NCBI RefSeq assembly: GCF_014529945.1
Contig: NZ_JACVFB010000001.1
Span: 1-64,000 of the forward strand
Source: Chitinophaga varians
GTDB lineage: Bacteria > Bacteroidota > Bacteroidia > Chitinophagales > Chitinophagaceae
Length of the DNA stretch: 64,000 nucleotides
Reading direction: 5' to 3'
In this document: piece by piece, positions 26,555-33,789 of the stretch
How positions within the stretch are numbered: the first letter of the stretch is position 1
Layout: the number at the start of each line of letters is the position of its first letter
The notes under the pieces: model-generated
Databases searched by the model: none
What the model was told of the DNA's origin: nothing
The model's input: the letters and a program-made list of their open reading frames with translations, nothing else
Made by a program: the position numbers and the translations under genes

Positions 26555-28783
26555 TTAATCAACAAACAATTGTGTCACGGCGGCGGTATCCATTGCCCAT
26601 TGGGTGGTATACACCTCATCGGCATCGGTGGTATCGGCCAGCTGCAGCTGTTGTGCGGCGGCTTTTATCTCGAGCAGTTGCCCGATGGTCATTTTCTGCT
26701 CCAGCTTTTTCAGCAGGCCGGTGATGTTGTTACCGTTCAGTTGCTGTATTACCTGTCCTTCAAAAGGCATTTCCAGCCAGATGATGTTACGGGCGGCTAC
26801 GTCGAGCACTCCGAAAATCAGGCCTTTGGTCAGGCCGCGGGTGATACGTACCTGATGTTGTACACAGGATGGATCGTAGGCGACGCCTGTTTTTTCGGAT
26901 ATCTTCATTTTATGGCGGCTATCCATCCATCCTACTACCATTTCTGGTACCAGGCTTCCGGAGGAGTAGGCGTTACAGGTGAACGTCACGTAACGGGCGC
27001 CGGCGGCAGCCAGTTTCTCTACGTCCAGCTCTATATATTCCGCGGTCCCTATTTGGTTCGGGATAGAGCGGATATCGCCACTATGCAGGCACCCGGTGGT
27101 TTGCAGGCGACTGAAGGAACAGTAATCCTTGCTCTCATCATAGTTGATCTGGCAGCTCAGGTCCATATCCAGGTGCTGAGCAGGTAATCCTTTACCCCAT
27201 TGCATGAACAGGCGGATATGATTACACTGCAGCGGGAAGCGTGTCCCCATCAGGGCGGCAGGCAGGTCGTGTATCTGCTCACTACGGTCACCGATGGCCA
27301 GCGGTATTTTATACAGCGTAGGGTCGATGTACATAGTACGACCTACGGCAGGAATTGCGGCAAAACGTTTACGGGTGGCCTCCAGGCACAGATTGGCCAC
27401 GGCCTGCTGCATCTGGTCCAGTTCTTCCACTGTGTAGATATGCAGCATTTTGTTGGCCGGCAGGTGTTTGGCGGTACCTCCCAGCGGCTTCACCACACGG
27501 GTGCCATAGTGATCAAAATAATAACCGGCGTACATCTGAAGGGTGAACAGGAGCCGGGCAGGCACCTGATCGGCTACCTTCGAAAACGCATCGATGGTTG
27601 CTTCCGGCCCAAACCACAGCATGTTGGCAAACAGGGAACGGGCAAATAATCCAGGCCGCTGCTGCAACAGATAAAAAGTGCTGGCAGCGTCGTGACGCAG
27701 CCGGAACTGGTCCAGCCGTCCCTGCCACACTTCGTAATCGCCGCGATAAAATTTATCCATGATGGTACGCAGGTGCTCAAAACCGGCACGCTTGCTGTAT
27801 TCCGGCAGACGCAGGGCACGGATGAAACGCACCCACATCTGTCTTTTAGGATGCATATCAGCGCAGATCTTCGCGGCGTCCATAGACAGGCCGTTGATCC
27901 AGCGGGCAGCCATCAGGGCTTCTTCCCGGCGGTATTTCAGTTTCAGCGAAGCCGCAACGGCAACTTTGCTTATCTGGTTCTTTTTTACGCCACGGCGCTC
28001 CATATGGTTACGCTGTGTACGCGCGATAATCGTTTTGGGCGCTACCAGTTGCAGGAACCCGGTATGTTTAAACCACAGGTAACGGAGTATGTCCGTAGGC
28101 GTGGTAAACAATGCCTGTGCTTTTTCAGCACGGCCCTGGCTTGTCAGGATATCGATCACGGTGATGACTGTTTCCCGCATCGCGATTTTTTCTGCCGGTA
28201 AAGGTAGTTCCGCCAGCAAACGACGGAGACTATCCTGCTGCGTGGCGTCCAGCGCTGTACGTGATGTCAAGAGGTTCTTCAGGTACTGTTCCGCATCTGT
28301 CAGTGTCCACAGTTCAAGTACCCGCAATTTTTTATTCTGTCCATAATGCTCTATGGCAGCGGTTTCCAGCGGTGTACCGCAGAAAGGACAACCGTTATAA
28401 CGTTCCAGCGGAAAGGTATGAGGCGGTATCAGGTGACCACAGGCCAGCCTGGTCCCACCGGTAAGTCCTAATAAATTGGTGAAATAGGTGATGATATGAT
28501 CGGCGTAAGATTCTCCCGTAGGTACACGCCAGTTTTTTACCAGCGGCGCCCAGTTCAGTTTTACACCCATCACGTCCCGGAGTTGCTCCAGTATCTGTGT
28601 ATGCCAGGCGGCATCGGTTTGTTCCAGGGCGCGCAACAGCGGCTCAGACACACCAAATCCCAGTTTAGCCATATTGGCTACCAGTAAGGCCGCGTCAGGA
28701 TTCATGCCTGTGGCGCCATTCATGGCGGTGGCAGGAATATAAATGGCCTGTTGACGTAAAGCTACCTGTAAGATGTTGTTCAT
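26555..28783 (-). CDS. Large protein with N-terminal CxH..CxxC finger and TerD-like C-terminal region
   Basis: 742 residues from the ATG at 28783; the frame is open to 28966, but that part overlaps the tRNA-like RNA gene. No signal peptide or membrane segment, so it is cytoplasmic. Residues 115-135 form a zinc-finger-like site (CGH...GCPFCG; Cys115, His117, Cys132, Cys135). Residues about 150-530 are helical and basic, in a solenoid-like pattern (RYLWFKHTGFLQLV, AARWINGLSMDAAKICAD). Residues 537-676 read like a TerD-type beta-sandwich (HLDMDLSCQINYDESKD, CLHSGDIRSIPN, AEYIELDVEKL, ARYVTFTCNAYSSG). TerD proteins act in chemical-stress systems and bind calcium. The tRNA-like RNA 81 nt upstream on the same strand is the probable partner. 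The middle region faintly recalls a TROVE/Ro solenoid, but I cannot confirm this. Confidence 0.75.
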   Translation of the reverse strand: MNNILQVALRQQAIYIPATAMNGATGMNPDAALLVANMAKLGFGVSEPLLRALEQTDAAWHTQILEQLRDVMGVKLNWAPLVKNWRVPTGESYADHIITYFTNLLGLTGGTRLACGHLIPPHTFPLERYNGCPFCGTPLETAAIEHYGQNKKLRVLELWTLTDAEQYLKNLLTSRTALDATQQDSLRRLLAELPLPAEKIAMRETVITVIDILTSQGRAEKAQALFTTPTDILRYLWFKHTGFLQLVAPKTIIARTQRNHMERRGVKKNQISKVAVAASLKLKYRREEALMAARWINGLSMDAAKICADMHPKRQMWVRFIRALRLPEYSKRAGFEHLRTIMDKFYRGDYEVWQGRLDQFRLRHDAASTFYLLQQRPGLFARSLFANMLWFGPEATIDAFSKVADQVPARLLFTLQMYAGYYFDHYGTRVVKPLGGTAKHLPANKMLHIYTVEELDQMQQAVANLCLEATRKRFAAIPAVGRTMYIDPTLYKIPLAIGDRSEQIHDLPAALMGTRFPLQCNHIRLFMQWGKGLPAQHLDMDLSCQINYDESKDYCSFSRLQTTGCLHSGDIRSIPNQIGTAEYIELDVEKLAAAGARYVTFTCNAYSSGSLVPEMVVGWMDSRHKMKISEKTGVAYDPSCVQHQVRITRGLTKGLIFGVLDVAARNIIWLEMPFEGQVIQQLNGNNITGLLKKLEQKMTIGQLLEIKAAAQQLQLADTTDADEVYTTQWAMDTAAVTQLFVD

Positions 28784-28864
28784 CGTTTTAAAGTTTATAA
28801 TCAGATAATGTTGCCGCTGATTTTTTGTAGAAAAACGTAGTAAGCGACAATTGACCTTGATAGA

Positions 28865-28981
28865 AAAGCAGGCTGGACTCGAACCAACAACTCCGGATCC
28901 CTGAAGTAGTAAGCCCCGGTTGACCCTTTTGGTAATTCCGAAACTCCTATACCGGTGCCTTGCCAATTAGACGACTGCTTT
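28865..28981 (-). ncRNA. tRNA-like RNA with expanded anticodon arm
   Basis: Read on the minus strand, 5' end at 28981. A perfect 7-bp acceptor stem pairs AAAGCAG with CTGCTTT. The D arm is GTCT-AATTGGCA-AGGC. The T arm GTTGG-TTCGAGT-CCAGC has the invariant loop. The D and T arms match those of bacterial glutamine tRNAs in style. Between base 26 and a 4-nt variable loop (AGTT) lie 63 nt instead of 17. The outer bases CCGG (27-30) can pair with CCGG (86-89), or CCGGT (27-31) with ACCGG (62-66). No anticodon loop of normal size is visible. CCA is not encoded. It precedes the finger/TerD-like gene by 81 nt and probably shares its transcript or function. Confidence 0.75.
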
Positions 28982-29160
28982 AGCTGAAGCGATAATGGTG
29001 AAAGTAAATCCCAAATGATGAAGTAACTTTTACTTGACCGCTTCGATGATACAAAGATGCAGGACCATGTGCGCAGTCTTCCTGCGCAGATAATTTTTTT
29101 TCTGAAAAAAGAAAAAAAGAGGGTCTTTTCTTTCTATAGATGATTTGACGGGGGATGATA

Positions 29161-29168
29161 TATCTTTG
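29161..29168 (+). promoter_or_regulatory. -7 box TATCTTTG
   Basis: Exact match to the Bacteroidota TAnnTTTG box, 40 bp before the ATG at 29209. It overlaps the spurious upstream start at 29155, which supports the later start. The spacer between the tRNA-like RNA and this gene otherwise shows nothing. Confidence 0.55.
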
Positions 29169-29208
29169 CGGCGGAAATCAGTCCTCAAGGAAAGCTGACG
29201 GTAGTAAA

Positions 29209-29826
29209 ATGTTATCTGTACAAGAAAAGAAGGCCGCACACCGGGAACATCATCAAAAAGCAAAATTCATCAGGATCCGCCGGGGTATACGGGTGGCCCG
29301 GTATGTTATGTATCGGGAAACGCTGATCGATAAAAAGAATATTTACTGGTCATTTATAGGTGCCTTTGCAGGCATCGCCAGTGTCGGTTTGTTAAGTCAT
29401 TTTTATCTCCCGGTGAAGGATAACCTGTTTTTGATAGGTTCTTTCGGCGCCTCGGCGGTATTAATTTACGGTCATACACAGAGCCCGTTGGCGCAGCCGC
29501 GTAATCTGGTGGGAGGGCATCTGTTGAGCGCCGTAGTGGGCGTGACCGTCCGTTATCTGATACCATGGCCGGAATGGGAGTGGCTGGCCTGCGCATTGGC
29601 GGTAGCGGCAGCATTGGTGGTGATGCAGGTGACCAAAACGGTACATCCGCCGGGAGGGGCTACGGCTTTGCTGGCCATTGCAGGTTCACCGGCCATCAGG
29701 AAGCTGGGCTTCTGGTACGTATTGTCGCCGGTAGCTTCCGGAGTGGCCATACTGTTGCTGATAGCGGTGATCGTCAACAATATGACCGACATCCGGCAAT
29801 ACCCTGACAAGGGCAAATGGTTTTAA
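29209..29826 (+). CDS. HPP family integral membrane protein
   Basis: 205-residue inner-membrane protein, start at ATG 29209. After a basic N-terminus (HQKAKFIRIRRGIRVARY) come four or five membrane helices and the family motif HPPGGATALLAIAG, preceded by LIGSFGASAVLIYGH and QPRNLVGGHLLSAVVG. HPP proteins have been linked to nitrite transport in cyanobacteria and chloroplasts; in heterotrophs the substrate is uncertain. It overlaps the end of the convergent cytochrome/LRR gene by 4 bp. Confidence 0.92.
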   Translation: MLSVQEKKAAHREHHQKAKFIRIRRGIRVARYVMYRETLIDKKNIYWSFIGAFAGIASVGLLSHFYLPVKDNLFLIGSFGASAVLIYGHTQSPLAQPRNLVGGHLLSAVVGVTVRYLIPWPEWEWLACALAVAAALVVMQVTKTVHPPGGATALLAIAGSPAIRKLGFWYVLSPVASGVAILLLIAVIVNNMTDIRQYPDKGKWF

Positions 29827-31268
29827 ACAGTTTTCTTTTTATAGATGATGGTATCTGATGCCAGTTGCTCCAGCCGGTAACCACCCGTATCGATACGCAG
29901 TTTGGGCAGTTGTTGCTGCAGCTGTCGCAGCGTGTTGGCGTCAGGGGTAGCCTGGTACAGATACAGTTGCTGTAATTGCTTATTCTTCCCCAGTGCCTGT
30001 AGAAAAGCGGAGGTGCAGGCAGTACCGCTCAGGTTCAGGTACCGCAGCTCCCGGCAGCCGGCCAGCGGCGCTGCCGCGGAACCTTTGACCCCCGTCTGTT
30101 TCAGCTCCAGCCGCGTGAGGGCGGTCAGCTGACCGATAGCCGGCAACGCTGCATCGGTGATACGGGTACCGGACAGGTCCAGCCATACCAGCTGCGATCG
30201 CAGCGGGTGTAATAAGCGCATGTCTGCATCGCTGAAACCGGGCGCATTGATACAGGTAACCGAAATATACGGACTATTAGCCGCTACCGGCAACACCTTC
30301 ACCCCTTTGGCTTCCAGGGCTTCCATACTTTTTTTGTCCGGCGCCGACGGCGCTGCGTCTGGTATAAACTCATTGTGATCGAGGGCTTTGCCCGGCGTCA
30401 TGGCTTCCAGCACCAGCTGTATACGCGGATTGGGTTTCAGCTCTTTTACCGTTTTGCCGGTGGGCGCTCCCTGCGCTATCCACCAGTAAAGCAGCTCTAC
30501 TTCGCGGGGCGACAGCTGCGGCTTGCCTTTGGGCGGCATCCGGTGCTCGTCGTTGTCCGGGAGTACCAGTCTTTTGAATAACTCACTTTCTTCCGGCATA
30601 CTGTCTTTTACTACAGGGCCGTGTTCTCCGCCCTGACGGATCAGCGCCAGCGTTTCCAGGCGAAGTCCCCCTTTTAGTTTCTGGGCATTGTGGCAGCCGT
30701 AGCAGCGGGTAGACAGCACCGGCGCCACCAGGTCTTCATATACTTTGGCGTCGCCTACGTTCGTGTAGGCGGGAGCGTTATCAGCTGTTTTTTGTTTGCC
30801 GGCGAAGGCCTGTAAGGCCGGCGGCATAGCCTGCGTGAGGTAGTCGTCGCCATGGGTGAGCGACCCGCCATAGTGGCCTGCGGCGGATACGAGCAACAGC
30901 AGCAGGGCAAACAGTGGCAGCTGTAAACGCGACAGCCGTTTGCCGGCAGGGATGACGCTCAGCAGGTATACCAGGCTGCTGCTAACGGCCACGCCTATAC
31001 CCAGCCAGAGGTGGGTGTTGAGCAGTTGCTCGTCGTAACCGCCGTCGAGCGATAGCAGATAACCCGCTACACAGCTGGCGATGGCGGAGAGGGCGGCTGC
31101 GAGCAATAACAACGGCAGCGCGGCCCGCAGGCCGGCGCGTTTGCTGCTGCGAGATAGCAGCGCCAGCACAAAGGCGATGATCAGGATACCTATCGGCAGG
31201 TGTACGATCAACGGATGTATCCTGCCAATGAAAAGGTTCCAGTTTCCGGTGGTGGCTAATATCTTCAT
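29823..31268 (-). CDS. DUF2231-like membrane protein with planctomycete-type cytochrome c and leucine-rich repeats
   Basis: 481 residues. The first 150 form four membrane helices of the DUF2231 kind (IHPLIVHLPIGILIIAFVLA). A periplasmic cytochrome-c-like domain follows (VAPVLSTRCYGCHNAQKLKG, with haem motif CYGCH and later HRMPPKGKPQLS). The last 150 residues are leucine-rich repeats (LVWLDLSGTRITDAALPAIG, LRYLNLSGTACTSAF). This PSCyt1 module is widespread in Planctomycetes. It is the last gene of a four-gene minus-strand operon and begins one base into the stop of the preceding gene. Confidence 0.9.
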   Translation of the reverse strand: MKILATTGNWNLFIGRIHPLIVHLPIGILIIAFVLALLSRSSKRAGLRAALPLLLLAAALSAIASCVAGYLLSLDGGYDEQLLNTHLWLGIGVAVSSSLVYLLSVIPAGKRLSRLQLPLFALLLLLVSAAGHYGGSLTHGDDYLTQAMPPALQAFAGKQKTADNAPAYTNVGDAKVYEDLVAPVLSTRCYGCHNAQKLKGGLRLETLALIRQGGEHGPVVKDSMPEESELFKRLVLPDNDEHRMPPKGKPQLSPREVELLYWWIAQGAPTGKTVKELKPNPRIQLVLEAMTPGKALDHNEFIPDAAPSAPDKKSMEALEAKGVKVLPVAANSPYISVTCINAPGFSDADMRLLHPLRSQLVWLDLSGTRITDAALPAIGQLTALTRLELKQTGVKGSAAAPLAGCRELRYLNLSGTACTSAFLQALGKNKQLQQLYLYQATPDANTLRQLQQQLPKLRIDTGGYRLEQLASDTIIYKKKTV

Positions 31269-32182
31269 TACTTCCCGTAGCGCTGTTTGAGTTGATGCAT
31301 CATGTATACGTTAATGTCCCACTGGTTGCCGAGCGGCTGCCGCGTATAAGGCAGGGTAGGCATATAGTCGGCCGGCCCGAACTCGGTCAGCATCGTGAGT
31401 GGCTTACCTGCCTCCTGATGGCGGCGTACCACCTGGTCCCACCAGCTGAAATGTGCTTTTACGGCATTGGCCCATTCGGGTGCCCGGGGATCATTGACCT
31501 GCGGCCCTTCAGGGTGACCGATACGCGCGTGGATATGACCTACCCGCTCCAGTGCTTTGCCCACCGTTTCGGCCTGGTCTTCCAACAGCGACTCATGTAC
31601 GTTGCACCAGTGGGAGATATCCAGCGTCAGACGGAGGTCTGGCTTCTTCTCAATAAACTGGCGGGCCACATGTGCGGCAAACAACATGCGGGAACGATGC
31701 GTTTCGTGATAGATAGGCACACCGTTGCGTTGTGTGATGCGGGTGCTGATATCAATAAGGGCAGCATTCTGCTCGAAGGTGAAGTAATCCTTACCGGACT
31801 GTGTGTTGATGTATAGCGGCCGTGGCCCTGTGGTGGTAGCGGCGGAGAGGTTGGTTTCAAACTGTGTGGCATGTTTCGTATAGTCGCTGTCGTGACCACC
31901 GGCGAGGTAGCCTACCTGCAGTTTGTATTGATCGAGTGCGGCAAACAGCGCCTGCTGCGCTGCTTTGTCCTGCGGCCACCAGAGCTCGATACCGTCGTAG
32001 CCGGCTTGTTTGGCATCGCGGCAGAAATCGCCGATGCTGCCGGGATAGCCCCAGTTGGTGGCCATGACGGTCAACCGGTAGCCATTGGCCGGCCGGGCTG
32101 CAAAGGAGGGGAGGGAGGAGAGGGCCAGTGCGCCACTCATAACGGCAGACTGCCGGAGGAAATTTCTTCTGCTGGTATGCAT
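31268..32182 (-). CDS. Exported TIM-barrel sugar isomerase/epimerase-like protein
   Basis: 304-residue xylose-isomerase-like TIM barrel. A Tat-type signal peptide is present (SRRNFLRQSAVMSGALALSS), so it is exported folded, probably with bound metal. Barrel features: CRDAKQAGYDGIELWWP, VPIYHETHRSRMLFAA, LRLTLDISHWCNVHE and HIHARIGHPEGPQVN, giving Glu, Asp and His metal ligands. In this operon type the enzyme is thought to act on keto-sugars. It overlaps the next gene by one base and follows the DUF1501 gene by 16 bp. Confidence 0.9.
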   Translation of the reverse strand: MHTSRRNFLRQSAVMSGALALSSLPSFAARPANGYRLTVMATNWGYPGSIGDFCRDAKQAGYDGIELWWPQDKAAQQALFAALDQYKLQVGYLAGGHDSDYTKHATQFETNLSAATTTGPRPLYINTQSGKDYFTFEQNAALIDISTRITQRNGVPIYHETHRSRMLFAAHVARQFIEKKPDLRLTLDISHWCNVHESLLEDQAETVGKALERVGHIHARIGHPEGPQVNDPRAPEWANAVKAHFSWWDQVVRRHQEAGKPLTMLTEFGPADYMPTLPYTRQPLGNQWDINVYMMHQLKQRYGK

Positions 32183-32198
32183 TGGTTGATTTTAAATA

Positions 32199-33698
32199 TT
32201 AACCCAGAATCGGTGTGATCACATGTCCGCCTACATCGGTCAGCCGGAACGGACGGCCCTGGAACTGATAGGTCAGTTTCTCATGGTCAAATCCCAGCTG
32301 TTGCAGGATGGTAGCGTGTATATCGTTGATGGCCACTTTGCCTTTAACGGCAGCGTAACCTATTTCGTCTGTTTCTCCCCAGGTGAAGCCTTTTTTGATG
32401 CCGGCGCCGGCCATCCACATGGTAAACGCTTCCACGTGATGATCGCGGCCGAGGTAAGGCGTGTCTTTACCATCACGGTTTTCCTGCATAGGGGTGCGGC
32501 CAAATTCACCGCCCCACACCACCAGCGTTTCGTCGAGCAGGCCGCGTTGTTTGAGATCTTTCAGCAGCGCAGTAATAGGACGGTCTATCTCGCGGCATTT
32601 ATTGCGGAAGCCATAATCAATGGCGAGGTTCTCGTCGGTGCCGTGGCTGTCCCAGCCCCAGTCGTACAGCTGTACAAAGCGAACGCCTTTCTCCACCAGT
32701 TTACGGGCCAGCAGGCAGTTGTTGGCAAAAGATTCCCTGCCGGGCTGTGTGCCGTACATCTCATGAATATACGCCGGTTCTTTGTTGATGTCCATGACAT
32801 CGGGAACGGAGATCTGCATCTTGTAGGCCAGCTCATATTGGGAGATGCGGGCGATGGTTTCGGGGTCACCGAAACTTTCATATTCCTGCCGGTTGATATC
32901 GTTGATGGCTTCGATGGATTGTTTGCGGAGGTTACGGTCCATGCCCTCAGGGTCTGTCAGAAACAGCACGGGGTCGCCTTTGGTGCGGCATTGCACCCCC
33001 TGATATACGGATGGGAGGAAGCCGCTGCCCCACACGCTTTTGCCGGCATCAGGCGTTTTACCGCCGGAGGTGAGCACTACAAATCCGGGGAGGTTGCTGT
33101 TTTCGGTGCCGAGGCCATAGGTTACCCACGAACCGATACTGGGCCTGCCGAGCCTGGCGCTGCCGGTTTGCATGAGCAGCTGCGCGGGGCCATGGTTGAA
33201 CTGGTCTGTCTGCACGGCTTTCAGGAAGCTCACCTCATCGGCCATGGTAGCGAAGTGGGGCAGATGGTCGGATACCCATGCCCGTGATTCTCCATGTTGC
33301 GCAAACACGGCCTGTGGTCCCAGCATTTTGGGAACACCGCGGATGAAGGCGAATTTTTTACCCTCCAGCAGCGACTGTGGACAGAGCTGGTTATGTAGCT
33401 TTTGCAGATCCGGTTTATAGTCAAACAGTTCCAGCTGTGAAGGCGCGCCGGCCATATGCAGGTATATCACACTTTTGGCCCTGCCGGGGAAATGCGGCGC
33501 GCGGGGCGCCATCGGGTCGGCACTGAAATCCGGCCCTTTGGCGGAGCTGCTGCCGCAGCCTGCCAGGAATGAGCCCAGCGCGGCGGCACCGAGGCCGGTC
33601 ACGCAATCCAGCAGGAAATGCCGGCGGGTGATATAGCGCAATGTTTCTTCATTGGCTTCCCGGAGCAATCTCATTTCGATATTTTTATATTTTGACAT
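32199..33698 (-). CDS. DUF1501 family exported protein
   Basis: 499 residues with a twin-arginine-like start (ITRRHFLLDCVTGLGAAALG) and a possible lipobox (SFLAGC). DUF1501 is a sulfatase/alkaline-phosphatase-fold-like domain: SVIYLHMAGAPSQLELFDYK, QLYDWGWDSHGTDE, LVVWGGEFGRTPMQ and DHHVEAFTMWMAG. It pairs almost always with a DUF1549/DUF1553 cytochrome protein, which is the gene upstream here. Biochemical role unproven. Confidence 0.93.
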   Translation of the reverse strand: MSKYKNIEMRLLREANEETLRYITRRHFLLDCVTGLGAAALGSFLAGCGSSSAKGPDFSADPMAPRAPHFPGRAKSVIYLHMAGAPSQLELFDYKPDLQKLHNQLCPQSLLEGKKFAFIRGVPKMLGPQAVFAQHGESRAWVSDHLPHFATMADEVSFLKAVQTDQFNHGPAQLLMQTGSARLGRPSIGSWVTYGLGTENSNLPGFVVLTSGGKTPDAGKSVWGSGFLPSVYQGVQCRTKGDPVLFLTDPEGMDRNLRKQSIEAINDINRQEYESFGDPETIARISQYELAYKMQISVPDVMDINKEPAYIHEMYGTQPGRESFANNCLLARKLVEKGVRFVQLYDWGWDSHGTDENLAIDYGFRNKCREIDRPITALLKDLKQRGLLDETLVVWGGEFGRTPMQENRDGKDTPYLGRDHHVEAFTMWMAGAGIKKGFTWGETDEIGYAAVKGKVAINDIHATILQQLGFDHEKLTYQFQGRPFRLTDVGGHVITPILG

Positions 33699-33765
33699 TT
33701 GATTATTTTAAGACAAGTGAATGATCGTTGACATCCCATCTTCAGTTATCAGCAATAGTTAAATG

Positions 33766-33780
33766 ATCAAATAACCCAAT
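33766..33780. repeat. AT-rich dispersed 15-mer
   Basis: ATCAAATAACCCAAT matches 17756-17770 exactly in reverse complement. It lies in the 91-bp spacer between the DUF1553 and DUF1501 genes. Confidence 0.5.
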
Positions 33781-33789
33781 GACCAGATA

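Noticed and set aside
26555-28783. Ro60/TROVE orthologue
   Set aside because: The tRNA-like partner makes it tempting, but I see no clear TROVE motifs or C-terminal VWA domain; kept only as an analogy.
28784-28966. 61-codon N-terminal extension of the finger/TerD-like protein
   Set aside because: The extension is the translation of the tRNA-like RNA gene and the spacer; ATG 28783 fits better.
28865-28981. Ordinary tRNA gene (for example tRNA-Gln)
   Set aside because: Acceptor, D and T arms fit, but there is no normal anticodon arm; 46 extra bases sit in that position.
32223-33287. 354-codon frame antisense to the DUF1501 gene
   Set aside because: Antisense shadow with no recognisable domain and no promoter; the DUF1501 gene is certain.
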